This document shows positions 1 through 8,397 of a stretch of 64,000 bases of DNA, one piece after another; the stretch's first letter is position 1; each line of letters starts with the position of its first letter. The DNA lies in NCBI RefSeq assembly GCF_004358345.1, contig NZ_CP037952.1, forward strand, positions 1,426,001 to 1,490,000. The letters are read 5' to 3'. This DNA comes from Parashewanella spongiae. Lineage in GTDB: Bacteria; Pseudomonadota; Gammaproteobacteria; Enterobacterales; Shewanellaceae. Made by a program: the position numbers and the translations under genes. The notes beneath the pieces are model-generated. The model was not told the origin of the DNA, made no database searches, and saw nothing but the letters and a program-made list of their open reading frames with translations.

Positions 1-219
1 TCACAACACAGAGCAGTGAATGCTCAAAAGCATCGAAAAAAGAGAGAGCGTAAATTGGTCGCTCTTTCTAAATAAAAGGTGCTGCGTTATCGTTTTCTTA
101 TTTGGAAACGAAGTAACGACAGTTTTGTATGACGATAATAACCAAACCTCACAAACTCTGCCTTGCATAAAATAACCAATTTATCGCTGCAAAAACAATC
201 ACAAAAGATCAACAGACCC
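1..219 (-). repeat. MITE family A, copy 1 (cut by window start)
   Basis: This stretch is the reverse complement of the element seen whole near 37.1 and 59.5 kb. It ends with the family's terminal inverted repeat (GATCAACAGACCC) followed by TA. About 219 of roughly 295 bases are visible and the other end lies outside the window. There is a small local rearrangement near 40-80. It is non-coding. Confidence 0.75.
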
Positions 220-251
220 TAAGACAAATATTCATTAACTTGAATACGACT

Positions 252-275
252 AAACGGCAGAAATGCCGTTTTTTT
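252..275 (+). terminator. Rho-independent terminator
   Basis: An 8-bp stem (AAACGGCA / TGCCGTTT) with a GAAA tetraloop runs into a T tract. It would end a + strand transcript entering from outside the window. The A-rich 5' side gives weaker function on the other strand. Confidence 0.7.
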
Positions 276-395
276 ATACCTGAAATGTACTTGTAGGCTG
301 CTATTGGGGGAAATTTATCTTCGTTTGACCTGAAAGTTGCGTCTTCATGTATCAGGGGTATATTATCGGTTATGTTCTCATTTTCGGTATGAGTT

Positions 396-1010
396 ATGGC
401 ATCAGCTGAATCATGGAAAGTATCGCTTAAATTAATGAGCTTCGCTCTGATTATTTTTTCAAGTTCACTTCAATCTAAAGAATTTCAAAACTCAAGTATT
501 TGGGTCAACGTTTCAGGTCAAGAACGATCACTTATTGGTGCTTTACCGAAGCTTTATGAACTTGCCCCTGCTTTTATAGCCAAAGACTTACAATCGAATT
601 CGATAGATTTAACGGACTTTAAGGGACGAACTGTTCTTGTTAATTCTGTTCCGAGTTTAAATACTGGTGTGTGTAGGTTACAGGGAAAACAGTTTAATGA
701 TGAAATAAGTCATCTTTCAAATGATGTCACTATGCTGACAATAAGCACTGAAACATCTTTCTTACAAAGTCGTGCTTGTTATTCTGATAATGCCGATAAT
801 ATTGTGATCCTGTCAGATTCTGTTTGGCACGATTTCAGTAAAAACTATGGTTTGTTAATCGAAGGGACTGATCTGCTTGCTAGAGCAATAATGGTGATTA
901 ATAAAAAAGGTCAGTTAGAGTATCGTCAAGTAATGGATGATGTGATAAAAGAGCCTGATTATGCAGATGCACTCATTGCTTTAAAACGAATCAACCGAGA
1001 AGATTTTTAA
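396..1010 (+). CDS. Tpx-like thiol peroxidase (atypical 2-Cys peroxiredoxin), probably exported
   Basis: The protein has 204 residues with a thioredoxin-like peroxiredoxin fold of the Tpx subfamily, which reduces hydroperoxides. The Tpx signature is recognisable: Thr90 and peroxidatic Cys93 in VPSLNTGVC (usual form TPVC), and Arg126 with resolving Cys128 in SRACYSD. The 35-residue spacing fits E. coli Tpx (Cys61/Cys95). Unlike cytosolic Tpx it has about 45 extra N-terminal residues with a hydrophobic stretch (about 14-25), suggesting a signal peptide. A start at Met14 (position 435) would give a cleaner signal sequence. No good Shine-Dalgarno sequence decides between the two. The Pro-to-Gly change beside the peroxidatic cysteine is unusual. 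The next gene starts at the base after the stop codon, so the two are co-translated. Confidence 0.8.
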   Translation: MASAESWKVSLKLMSFALIIFSSSLQSKEFQNSSIWVNVSGQERSLIGALPKLYELAPAFIAKDLQSNSIDLTDFKGRTVLVNSVPSLNTGVCRLQGKQFNDEISHLSNDVTMLTISTETSFLQSRACYSDNADNIVILSDSVWHDFSKNYGLLIEGTDLLARAIMVINKKGQLEYRQVMDDVIKEPDYADALIALKRINREDF

Positions 1011-1241
1011 ATGGAAGCGATATCTCCTAAATCAAGCATTGCATCAACTTGCCCACTTTGTCGTGAAAACAATAAATGCGCCGTTAGTCAAGGAGGGAGT
1101 TTAGATGAGTGTTGGTGCAGTAATCAAAGTATGTCTTATGGCAATTTTACCGATGAACAATCTGAGGTGGTAAAAATAAATCCTTTAAGCTGTATCTGCC
1201 AATCTTGCTCTGTCAATCTAACAGAGAAAAACGAATGTTAA
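1011..1241 (+). CDS. Cysteine-rich CWC family small protein
   Basis: A 76-residue protein with eight or more cysteines in paired motifs (CPLCRENNKC, ECWCSN, CICQSC). This matches the small cysteine-rich CWC family (CWC tripeptide at the centre), probably a zinc- or metal-binding protein of unknown role. It starts immediately after the stop of the peroxiredoxin gene, suggesting translational coupling. A redox or metal link between the two is an inference from position only. Confidence 0.75.
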   Translation: MEAISPKSSIASTCPLCRENNKCAVSQGGSLDECWCSNQSMSYGNFTDEQSEVVKINPLSCICQSCSVNLTEKNEC

Positions 1242-1304
1242 TTTTCGGTTAATTCCTGTAGTTTATAGTTTTGTTTCTGCAAGGCTAAATTTAGGAGTTC
1301 CCCC

Positions 1305-1841
1305 GTGTTGAAAAAAATTGCAATAGGTCTGCTTGTCATTATCGCAATCCCATTTATTACCGCTTTGTTTGTTCAAACCGATTATTCAGTGGTTAGAAGT
1401 GTCACCATAAATCAGCCCCTTCCTAAAGTTTTTGAATATGTAAAATTGTTAAAAAATCAAAATGAATATAGTGTCTGGGCAAAAGCGGATCCAAATACTA
1501 AACATTCTTATTTAGGTAATGATGGAGAAGTCGGTTTTATTTCAATTTGGGAAAGTGAAAATCCTGAAGTTGGTTTTGGCGAACAAGAGATAAAAAATAT
1601 TATACCCAATCAACGTATTGATTTTGAGCTGCGCTTTTTCAAACCTTTTGAAGCCACAGAGCCTGCATATATGGCTATTGAGACAGTTAATAATGCTGAA
1701 ACAAAAGTCAGTTGGGGCTTCAGTGGCCACATTGATTACCCGTTAAATTTGATGTTCCTTTTTGTTGATTTTGAAAAACGAATTGGTGATGACTTACAAG
1801 AAGGTTTGCAAAACTTAAAAGTTATTATGGAAAAAAATTAA
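1305..1841 (+). CDS. SRPBCC (START-like) domain protein with N-terminal membrane anchor
   Basis: The protein has 178 residues. Residues 4-24 form a single hydrophobic segment, followed by an SRPBCC/polyketide-cyclase-like domain (pattern RSVTINQPLPKVFEYV near the start, a helix LQEGLQNLKVIM at the end). Family members bind hydrophobic ligands in a deep cavity. The natural ligand here is unknown. The GTG start at 1305 is supported by AGGAG at 1293-1297, seven bases upstream. The C-terminal domain faces the periplasm if the anchor is a classical N-in segment (inference). Confidence 0.75.
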   Translation: MLKKIAIGLLVIIAIPFITALFVQTDYSVVRSVTINQPLPKVFEYVKLLKNQNEYSVWAKADPNTKHSYLGNDGEVGFISIWESENPEVGFGEQEIKNIIPNQRIDFELRFFKPFEATEPAYMAIETVNNAETKVSWGFSGHIDYPLNLMFLFVDFEKRIGDDLQEGLQNLKVIMEKN

Positions 1842-2128
1842 CCTTATTGACTGTATCTTCCATCAGCGATTTTTCAATGATGAACCGCTGATGGAATCAA
1901 AAGAGAGATATAAGGTTATTCAGTTTTACTCATTTTTAGTGCCTTTCATCACATTCATACCCAGCAACTGTCAATGGAAAAGTATCTGAACTAAAAGCAA
2001 AAGTTAGCAAAGTTGAACCAGTGCCTTTAATTATTATCTTCATTCAGCCTACTCTATTTGTTTTAGTAAGAAAACAGGTTAAGTTATAGTACAAACTCTA
2101 ATTTACCTAGCCAAAATGACTTATAAAG
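1842..2128. other. Intergenic, one weak hairpin
   Basis: A 9-bp inverted repeat (CCATCAGCG at 1860-1868, CGCTGATGG at 1886-1894) with a long loop and no T tract follows the SRPBCC gene. Nothing else was recognised. The promoter for the threonine aldolase presumably lies here. Confidence 0.4.
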
Positions 2129-3145
2129 ATGATTGATCTTCGTAGTGATACAGTAACTCAGCCAACACCTCAAATGAGAGCTGCAATGGCAAATGCACCA
2201 GTCGGTGATGATGTTTTTGGTGACGACCCATCAATTAATGAATTACAACAAATGTCTGCTGAGATGTTTGGTTTTGATGATGCATTGTTTACCTCATCGG
2301 GAACTCAGGCAAATTTACTTGCCTTAATGAGCCATTGTGATCGGGGTGATGAATATATTTGTGGTCAGCAAGCCCATAATTATAAATTTGAAGGTGGTGG
2401 AGCAGCCGTTCTTGGCAGTATTCAGCCACAACCCTTGACTAATAATACCGACGGTACAATTAATCTTTCTGACGTTAAAACTGCCATTAAACCGGATGAC
2501 TTTCATTTTGCTCGAACTCGCTTGCTGAGTTTAGAAAATACTATTGGTGGTAAGGTGCTTCCACAAAGTTATTTGGCTGAAGCGCAAGCTTTTACATTTA
2601 ATCATGGGTTAAAGATCCATTTAGATGGTGCGCGAGTTGCCAATGCTGCCGTTGCTCAAAACCTCAAAATATCTGACATTACGGCACATTTTGACTCGGT
2701 TTCAATTTGTTTATCGAAAGGGCTTTGTGCTCCAGTGGGGTCTTTGCTATTGGGTGACGAAGTGTTTATTGCTAAAGCTAAACGCTGGCGCAAAATGCTC
2801 GGTGGAGGTATGCGCCAAGCCGGAATTTTAGCTGCGGCGGCAAAACTTGCGATTACAGAGCAAGTTGATCGCCTTGCGGAAGATCATGACAACGCTCAAC
2901 ATTTGGCTCATCAGTTACAAAGTATTGATGAACTCAAAACAGACATTAATCAAGTGCAGACAAATATGGTTTTCTCTGATTTTAGAACTCGTACTGACAT
3001 CAATTTGTTAGCATCAGAGTTGAAACAACAAGGCGTGTTGGTTTATCCCTCTCAGCAGCTGCGCTTTGTCACCCATAAAGATGTGAGCAAACAAGATATT
3101 GATAAAGCAGTGTTAGCAATTAAAAGTAAACTTACTAGAAGCTGA
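2129..3145 (+). CDS. ltaE: Low-specificity L-threonine aldolase
   Basis: A 338-residue PLP-dependent fold-type-I enzyme that cleaves L-threonine and L-allo-threonine to glycine and acetaldehyde. The N-terminus MIDLRSDTVTQPTPQMR is the family signature. The PLP lysine is Lys197 in CLSKGLCAPVGS, the same number as in E. coli LtaE. LHLDGAR-like residues (IHLDGARVANA, about 163-173) carry the aspartate that contacts the pyridine nitrogen. Length is normal and there is no sign of damage. A PLP enzyme of another fold follows 46 bases downstream. Confidence 0.93.
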   Translation: MIDLRSDTVTQPTPQMRAAMANAPVGDDVFGDDPSINELQQMSAEMFGFDDALFTSSGTQANLLALMSHCDRGDEYICGQQAHNYKFEGGGAAVLGSIQPQPLTNNTDGTINLSDVKTAIKPDDFHFARTRLLSLENTIGGKVLPQSYLAEAQAFTFNHGLKIHLDGARVANAAVAQNLKISDITAHFDSVSICLSKGLCAPVGSLLLGDEVFIAKAKRWRKMLGGGMRQAGILAAAAKLAITEQVDRLAEDHDNAQHLAHQLQSIDELKTDINQVQTNMVFSDFRTRTDINLLASELKQQGVLVYPSQQLRFVTHKDVSKQDIDKAVLAIKSKLTRS

Positions 3146-3191
3146 CAACAAGTAAGATAGATGTGTTAGTCAATCTTAAACAGAGCTATGG

Positions 3192-4022
3192 TTGGCAATA
3201 AATACATATACTGAAATAAGTTATATGAAAATAGAATTATCACCTCCAGTGGTTATAACTCATATGCATATAGCAAATAAATGTTTGCACGTTATCCGGG
3301 ATGATTTACTTCCTGGAGGCACTAAACAACGTGCAGCAGCACAAATGCTTCAAAATCTTGCTGAAGATGGTTTTACTGAGTTTGTGTATGCTTCTCCATT
3401 CTCAGGTTTTGCACAAATAGCGCTAGCATCAACTTGTAAGCTTCTGAACTTGAAATGTACCTTGTTTTGCGAACAAAACAGGAGCTTACTTACAAAAAAT
3501 CAAACACTGCATGAGTTCTCTGAAATAGCAAAACAGTCAGCGGATAGTGTGTATATTGAGTCAAGTTTACAGTCAGCGGAGAAAGCCGCAAAAGCCTATT
3601 GCGAATTAAAATGTGGAAGTTACTTAATACCCCTCGGCTTTCAATGTAATGAATTTACTATAGAACTAGCCAAAATCCTTTCTGTTGAGTGGAGTCATAT
3701 TTGTAAGAAGCTTGGACGACAGCCAAGCGTGCTATGGCTCCCAGTTGGCAGTGGAACATTAGCGAGAACATTCCGAAAAATACTCCCTCAATCAGTGCTA
3801 TTAAAGTGTGTAAATGTGAATGTACTTACGTTGGACGATCCAAGGATTTTGGATCTTGCATCTCAATCTGGTATTGAATTATATCATTTGAAGCAACCAT
3901 TTATTGAACCCGTAGTTGATTCTCCCCCCATTCCTTCAAACCGCTATTATGATGCCAAACTATGGAAACTGATTGAGAAACATATTTCTAATGATGATGT
4001 ATGGTGGAATGTCGCTCGTTGA
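3192..4022 (+). CDS. PLP-dependent enzyme, fold type II (ACC deaminase/D-cysteine desulfhydrase-like)
   Basis: A 276-residue protein of the tryptophan-synthase-beta/PALP superfamily. The PLP lysine is most likely Lys45 in DDLLPGGTKQR, which matches the R-D-D/E...GGTK-R pattern of the ACC deaminase/D-cysteine desulfhydrase branch. LPVGSGTLART (about 186-196) is the glycine-rich phosphate-binding loop. The substrate cannot be assigned. The protein is somewhat shorter than typical members (about 300-340). The reading frame opens with TTG at 3192. ATG at 3225 (MKIELSPP) is a plausible alternative start and neither has a strong ribosome binding site. Confidence 0.72.
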   Translation: MAINTYTEISYMKIELSPPVVITHMHIANKCLHVIRDDLLPGGTKQRAAAQMLQNLAEDGFTEFVYASPFSGFAQIALASTCKLLNLKCTLFCEQNRSLLTKNQTLHEFSEIAKQSADSVYIESSLQSAEKAAKAYCELKCGSYLIPLGFQCNEFTIELAKILSVEWSHICKKLGRQPSVLWLPVGSGTLARTFRKILPQSVLLKCVNVNVLTLDDPRILDLASQSGIELYHLKQPFIEPVVDSPPIPSNRYYDAKLWKLIEKHISNDDVWWNVAR

Positions 4023-4123
4023 TGAAGGATCTTTTGAACAGAATTTTATTTTGTATTTTCGATGCTTGCATTGAATTGCAGTCAGGCTAATATGAATTCA
4101 ATTTACATTATCTTGGTATAATT

Positions 4124-4681
4124 ATGAATATTCGACCTATGCATGAAGAGGATTTTGAGCAAGTTATCGAGCTTGGTAATTTAGTGCATGGTGCAGGGTA
4201 TCTGGATTTCCAATCGCTGAGTGATATCTATTTTAAGGGTATTAAAAATGATATTAATGCTAATTTTGTTGCATTAGACGAACAAAGGTTGCTTGGCTTT
4301 CGGCTGACTTATGCTGCAGATAAGTGGTCTATAGATAAATGGTGCAGTATAGCCCAATGGGGTATTAAACCTGAACTGGTTTGTTACTTTAAATGTAACA
4401 CTGTAGCTGAAAATGCTAGAGGTAAAGGGCTTGGGGGGTTGTTGCTATCCAAATCAATCGAAGCCGCTCGTCAGCAAGGTGCGAAAGCAGGGTTAGCGCA
4501 TTTATGGAAACAAAGCCCGCAAAATTCAGCAGTTCGGTATTTCACTAAAGCAGGTGGCAAGCTAATTAAAGAGCATCAAGAGCGTTGGAGTTGGGAGAAT
4601 ATGAGTCGTCACTATAATTGTATTTTGTGTGCAGGGGATTGCCGTTGTACGGCTTGTGAAATGCTTTTGAATTTTGAATAA
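4124..4681 (+). CDS. GNAT-family N-acetyltransferase with cysteine-rich C-terminal tail
   Basis: A 185-residue GNAT fold: an N-terminal NIRPMHEEDFEQVIELGN segment, then the acetyl-CoA-binding motif ARGKGLGGLLLSKSIEAAR (about 98-116) and a C-terminal beta-bulge region. Acceptor substrate unknown. Oddly, the last 25 residues hold C-x2-C-x3-C-x-C-x2-C (CILCAGDCRCTACEM), a metal-site-like cluster not expected in a plain GNAT. The FAD oxidoreductase gene starts 14 bases after the stop, so the pair is an operon and may act on the same amino or amine substrate. Confidence 0.8.
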   Translation: MNIRPMHEEDFEQVIELGNLVHGAGYLDFQSLSDIYFKGIKNDINANFVALDEQRLLGFRLTYAADKWSIDKWCSIAQWGIKPELVCYFKCNTVAENARGKGLGGLLLSKSIEAARQQGAKAGLAHLWKQSPQNSAVRYFTKAGGKLIKEHQERWSWENMSRHYNCILCAGDCRCTACEMLLNFE

Positions 4682-4695
4682 AAGATCACATCAAC

Positions 4696-6033
4696 ATGTA
4701 TGATCCATTAATCGATGCTTCTCCAAACCGTTTATCATTACCTAATAGTTATTGGGCAAGTCAAATATCATTGGGGAAACTTAGCCCGTCGCTTCTAGGA
4801 AACCACTCAGCAGATGTTGCCATTATAGGTGGCGGCTATACAGGCTTATTGACCGCTTATTACCTTGCAACAGAGCATCAAATAGATTGTCATGTGCTTG
4901 AAGCTAATCAAGTAGGCTTTGGTGCTAGTGCTCGCAATGCCGGTTTTGTTTTAAAAGGTTCTGGCCGACTTGGTTATGCGCAAATGGCTAAGAAATGGGA
5001 TCTTGATACAGCGAAAGGGATTTACCATGAGTTTTCAGATGCCGTAGCAAGAGTCGATGATTTAATTGTGAGTAATCAGATCGATTGCGATAAACAAGAA
5101 TATGGTTATTTGAAAGTCGCTCATAACGCCAAGGCAATGCAACACCTACAAAATGCAGCCGATTTTATTAAGAATAATTTTGGAGGTAGCGATAATAGCG
5201 TTGAATTTATTAACCGAGATAAATTTTGCAAGCAGTACATGGATCATCATCAAGCCTATGGAGCCCTGAGGTTAAGTGATGGGTTTGGTGTTCAGCCATT
5301 AAAACTATTATTAGGCTATAAGGACTTAGTAACAAAAAGTTCAGTGACAGTATCTGAGCAGTCTTGTGTGCAAGAGTGGGTTGAAGAATCGGGTAAACAT
5401 CGTTTGATCACTGATAATGGTGAGTTAACTGCTCAAAAAGTCATTTGTGCAGGTAACGCGTACACACCTAAATATTTTAATCAAAGAATCGATAATAAGT
5501 ACCTCCCCATTTTGAGTAATATCATCGTGACAGAGCCTCTTAGCGAACAACAGCGTCTTGAAGCAGGGATACATACACATCAAGTGACGATGGACACAAG
5601 AATTCTTAAATACTATTACCGATTGTTGCCAGACAATCGTCTGTTATTTGGTGGTCGAGGTGCTGTTTGGGGAAAGGGGGCGAATAACCCTATTTATAGT
5701 CAGCGGTTAAAGCAGGCGCTTGATAGATGCTTTCCTTCACTTGCTAAAGTCAAAGTCGAGTATAACTGGACAGGTTGGATTGCGGCGGCATTTGATGACA
5801 TGCCTCATGTATATGAAAAAAAAGGTGTGGGATACAGTTTAGGGTACTGCGGGGCAGGTTTGTCATTCAGTGCTCAAGCGGCCTATCAATTGGCACAATC
5901 AATAGCGGGTGAAACCGTACCTGAGCTACCCTTATACAAAAGCCCATTACCACCAATGCCATTTTCTAAAATGAAGCGTTGGGGACAATGGGCTTATTAC
6001 CATTACGGTTATCTAAAAGACCGATTTTCTTAA
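4696..6033 (+). CDS. FAD-dependent oxidoreductase, DAO (glycine/D-amino-acid oxidase) family
   Basis: A 445-residue flavoprotein. The Rossmann dinucleotide motif GGGYTGLLTAYYLA lies at about 45-58, and GFGASARNAGF (about 74-84) is the second conserved DAO block. The C-terminal block GYCGAGLSFSAQAAYQLA closes the FAD site. Members oxidise primary or secondary amines and N-methylated amino acids. Substrate unknown. The N-terminal 20 residues with the PNSYWA motif resemble the gamma-glutamylputrescine oxidase subgroup (inference). Its 3' end overlaps the convergent nhaC gene by 4 bases. Confidence 0.85.
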   Translation: MYDPLIDASPNRLSLPNSYWASQISLGKLSPSLLGNHSADVAIIGGGYTGLLTAYYLATEHQIDCHVLEANQVGFGASARNAGFVLKGSGRLGYAQMAKKWDLDTAKGIYHEFSDAVARVDDLIVSNQIDCDKQEYGYLKVAHNAKAMQHLQNAADFIKNNFGGSDNSVEFINRDKFCKQYMDHHQAYGALRLSDGFGVQPLKLLLGYKDLVTKSSVTVSEQSCVQEWVEESGKHRLITDNGELTAQKVICAGNAYTPKYFNQRIDNKYLPILSNIIVTEPLSEQQRLEAGIHTHQVTMDTRILKYYYRLLPDNRLLFGGRGAVWGKGANNPIYSQRLKQALDRCFPSLAKVKVEYNWTGWIAAAFDDMPHVYEKKGVGYSLGYCGAGLSFSAQAAYQLAQSIAGETVPELPLYKSPLPPMPFSKMKRWGQWAYYHYGYLKDRFS

Positions 6034-7481
6034 GCGGCAGTTTCTTCACCGAGTGGTTCTAGTTTAAATTTGAAATAAGCGTAAGAGCCACTGACTAACG
6101 GGCAAATTAAATTAAAGAAAGCAAAAGGTAAGTAAGCAATAGTAGCTACACCTAGTGTACTGGCCATAAACGCACCGCAAGTATTCCAAGGGACTAATGG
6201 GCTTGTGATAGTGGCAGAGTCTTCAAGAGAGCGGCTTAAATTAACAGAAGCTAAATCATACTTACCATATTCAAGCTTCAACATTCTGCCCGGCAATAAA
6301 ATAGCGATGTATTGATCACCACAAACAACGTTTGCGCCAATACCGCAGCCCAAAGTGGCAATAATCAAACTTGAACTGCTTCGAACCATTTTCAGCACAC
6401 CTAGTAATAGGCGAGACAATAAACCTGTTACTTCCATAACTCCGCCAAATGCCATCGCACAGAGAATCAACCATACTGTAGTCACCATGCTGCTCATGCC
6501 GCCTCTGCTTAACAAATTATCTAATACGGCATCGCCTGTATTTGCCGTATAGCCATCAAACATTGCAATCCATACACCTTTCAGTAATGCAACCATAGGC
6601 ATTAAAGACTTATCTTCAACAGATTGAATGATTGGATCATACTGGAATGCTACAGCCATAGCCGCTCCAGCTAATGTACCTAAAATGACCGTAGGAAAGG
6701 CTGGCATTTTTTTGTAAGCTAACCCAAGGACAACAAGCAATGGAAGTAATAAAACAGGGCTAGGGTCAAAGTGTTGCTCCAGTAAATTGAGGCTTGAAGT
6801 TAAGTCGGTATTCAGCTCTGTAGTATCAGTATTTAAACCTAAAAAGAAAAATACAATCAGAGCAAGTATTATGCTTGGCACAGTGGTCCATGCCATATAT
6901 TTAATGTGGTCAAATATATCAGCGCCAGCTACAGCTGGCGCTAAATTAGTTGTGTCAGATAATGGCGACATTTTGTCACCAAAATAAGCACCACTGATAA
7001 TTGCACCCGCCGTGATTTCAACGCTTAATCCTAAGGCTCCTGCAATTCCAACAAGTGCAATACCAAGAGTTCCCGCAACCGTCCAAGAGCTGCCAACGCT
7101 AAGCGCGACTAACGCACATAAGACACAGCATGCTGCATAAAAGTATTCAGGGTTTAACACCTGCATACCATAATAAATCATAGTTGGAACTGTACCAGCT
7201 AATATCCATGTTCCTATGAGCGAACCAACAGCAAAAAGAATTAATAATGCTGGAGTGGCGACACTAATGCCCTCGATGATACCCTTTTCCATTTCTTTCC
7301 AGCTGTAGCCATTTTTGACACCAATGACCAAAGCAACACAAGCAGCAAGAATAAGTGCTATTTGGTTTGCACCAGAGGAACTGTCGGATGAAAATAAATA
7401 CACTGATGTCATCAGCATGGTGATCAGTGCGGCTACAGGTAGCAATGCATCAAGTAATGTGGCGGGTTTATGTTGAGACAT
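6030..7481 (-). CDS. nhaC: NhaC-family Na+/H+ antiporter
   Basis: A 483-residue inner-membrane protein with about 11-12 hydrophobic helices. The family block GAIISGAYFGDKMSPLSDTTNLAPAVAG (about 162-190) is the conserved NhaC substrate-path motif, and a second related block is DQYIAILLPGRML with SLEDSATITSPLVPWNTCGA. It exchanges Na+ for H+. Some members exchange organic acids (malate/lactate type), so a substrate coupled to the adjacent oxidoreductase is possible. A CRP-like site lies about 110 bases upstream. Confidence 0.87.
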   Translation of the reverse strand: MSQHKPATLLDALLPVAALITMLMTSVYLFSSDSSSGANQIALILAACVALVIGVKNGYSWKEMEKGIIEGISVATPALLILFAVGSLIGTWILAGTVPTMIYYGMQVLNPEYFYAACCVLCALVALSVGSSWTVAGTLGIALVGIAGALGLSVEITAGAIISGAYFGDKMSPLSDTTNLAPAVAGADIFDHIKYMAWTTVPSIILALIVFFFLGLNTDTTELNTDLTSSLNLLEQHFDPSPVLLLPLLVVLGLAYKKMPAFPTVILGTLAGAAMAVAFQYDPIIQSVEDKSLMPMVALLKGVWIAMFDGYTANTGDAVLDNLLSRGGMSSMVTTVWLILCAMAFGGVMEVTGLLSRLLLGVLKMVRSSSSLIIATLGCGIGANVVCGDQYIAILLPGRMLKLEYGKYDLASVNLSRSLEDSATITSPLVPWNTCGAFMASTLGVATIAYLPFAFFNLICPLVSGSYAYFKFKLEPLGEETAA

Positions 7482-7593
7482 AAAACTTCCTTGAGTTTAT
7501 TATTATTTTTTGCGATTACCGTTTATGTTCAACATTTAGAATGTACTAGCTGGTGGGTAAAAAGTAATCTGACTGTCATTGATATGAAGTTAT

Positions 7594-7609
7594 CGTGACA
7601 TAGATCACC
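7594..7609 (-). promoter_or_regulatory. CRP-like binding site upstream of nhaC
   Basis: CGTGA-CATAGA-TCACC is a near match to the palindromic CRP consensus TGTGA-N6-TCACA. It is centred about 120 bases before the nhaC start codon, a reasonable distance for class I activation. The site is symmetric, so the strand is assigned from the only gene reading away from it. Confidence 0.45.
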
Positions 7610-7762
7610 TTAGTTTGTCGAATTTGATGCTAACTCTATCGGGGTTATAAAATGACTTTTGTTTGTGCAGAGAAATAAATGAAGATATATAAGTATGTTA
7701 TTTGAATTAGGCTCATTTTCTTAAAGGCACCTCGCGGTGTCATTATACGAAGTGCATATTAT

Positions 7763-8121
7763 ACCAATTACAGTAACTTAATGCTCAACTCAGAGTTATG
7801 TATGCGCACAAAGTACAAACAAAATTGGTGCAAACATAGTTATTACCGACATACAAAACTGTCGTTATTACATGGCTACGTTGAGATGATTTTGTGACGT
7901 ATTCTTTATAAACCAAAGTGTGCGCATACAAGTTCCCGAAGGGCAAGGCTAAAGGTTTCCGTTACTGCGTTGCATGTTCTTGAATTATCCCGACAAAAGC
8001 ACTAAGTGCGTTGAACGCCTGTTTTGTATGGCGGCCGTAGGGTATATAGTACTTCGAACATGCGCCTTGTAGTGAAAACCTTTAGCTCTTGCTGAGTGAG
8101 AGATTAATTACTGTAATTGGT
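7763..8121. repeat. MITE family C, copy 1
   Basis: A 359-bp non-coding element with terminal inverted repeats ACCAATTACAGTAA / TTACTGTAATTGGT. Other copies lie at 11.3, 20.0 and 62.3 kb. It contains several internal hairpins, including a CATACAAAACTGTCG module also present in family A. Its right end touches the yggX stop codon, so it replaces the normal 3' flank of the mutY-yggX operon. Apart from this element, the two CRP half sites and presumed nhaC promoter, nothing was recognised in 7482-8122. Confidence 0.85.
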
Positions 8122-8122
8122 A

Positions 8123-8395
8123 TTACTTATCTTCAGGCACGTAGCCTTCAACTGTTACATCTTTGCCTTCAAACAAAAATTCAATCATGTTTATTTCTAG
8201 AAAGCTGCGGTCTTCAGCATTCATCATGTTGAGCTTGTTTTCGTTGATAAGCATAGTTTGCTTTTTTTGCCATAGCCCCCAAGCTTCTTTACAAATATTG
8301 TCGAAAATACGTTTTCCAATATCACCTGGGTAGAGTTGAAAATCTAAACCATCAGCTTCTTTTTTTAAATATACGCAGTTGACTGTGCGAGCCAT
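8123..8395 (-). CDS. yggX: Fe(2+)-trafficking protein YggX
   Basis: A 90-residue protein matching E. coli YggX over its full length ([48 protein letters not shown]). It protects iron-sulfur clusters from oxidative damage and helps iron transfer. Here it has a Cys in position 7 (TVNCVYL), the conserved family cysteine. It starts two bases after the mutY stop, the usual mutY-yggX operon. MutY carries a [4Fe-4S] cluster, which fits the pairing. The stop codon abuts MITE C. Confidence 0.95.
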   Translation of the reverse strand: MARTVNCVYLKKEADGLDFQLYPGDIGKRIFDNICKEAWGLWQKKQTMLINENKLNMMNAEDRSFLEINMIEFLFEGKDVTVEGYVPEDK

Positions 8396-8397
8396 AA

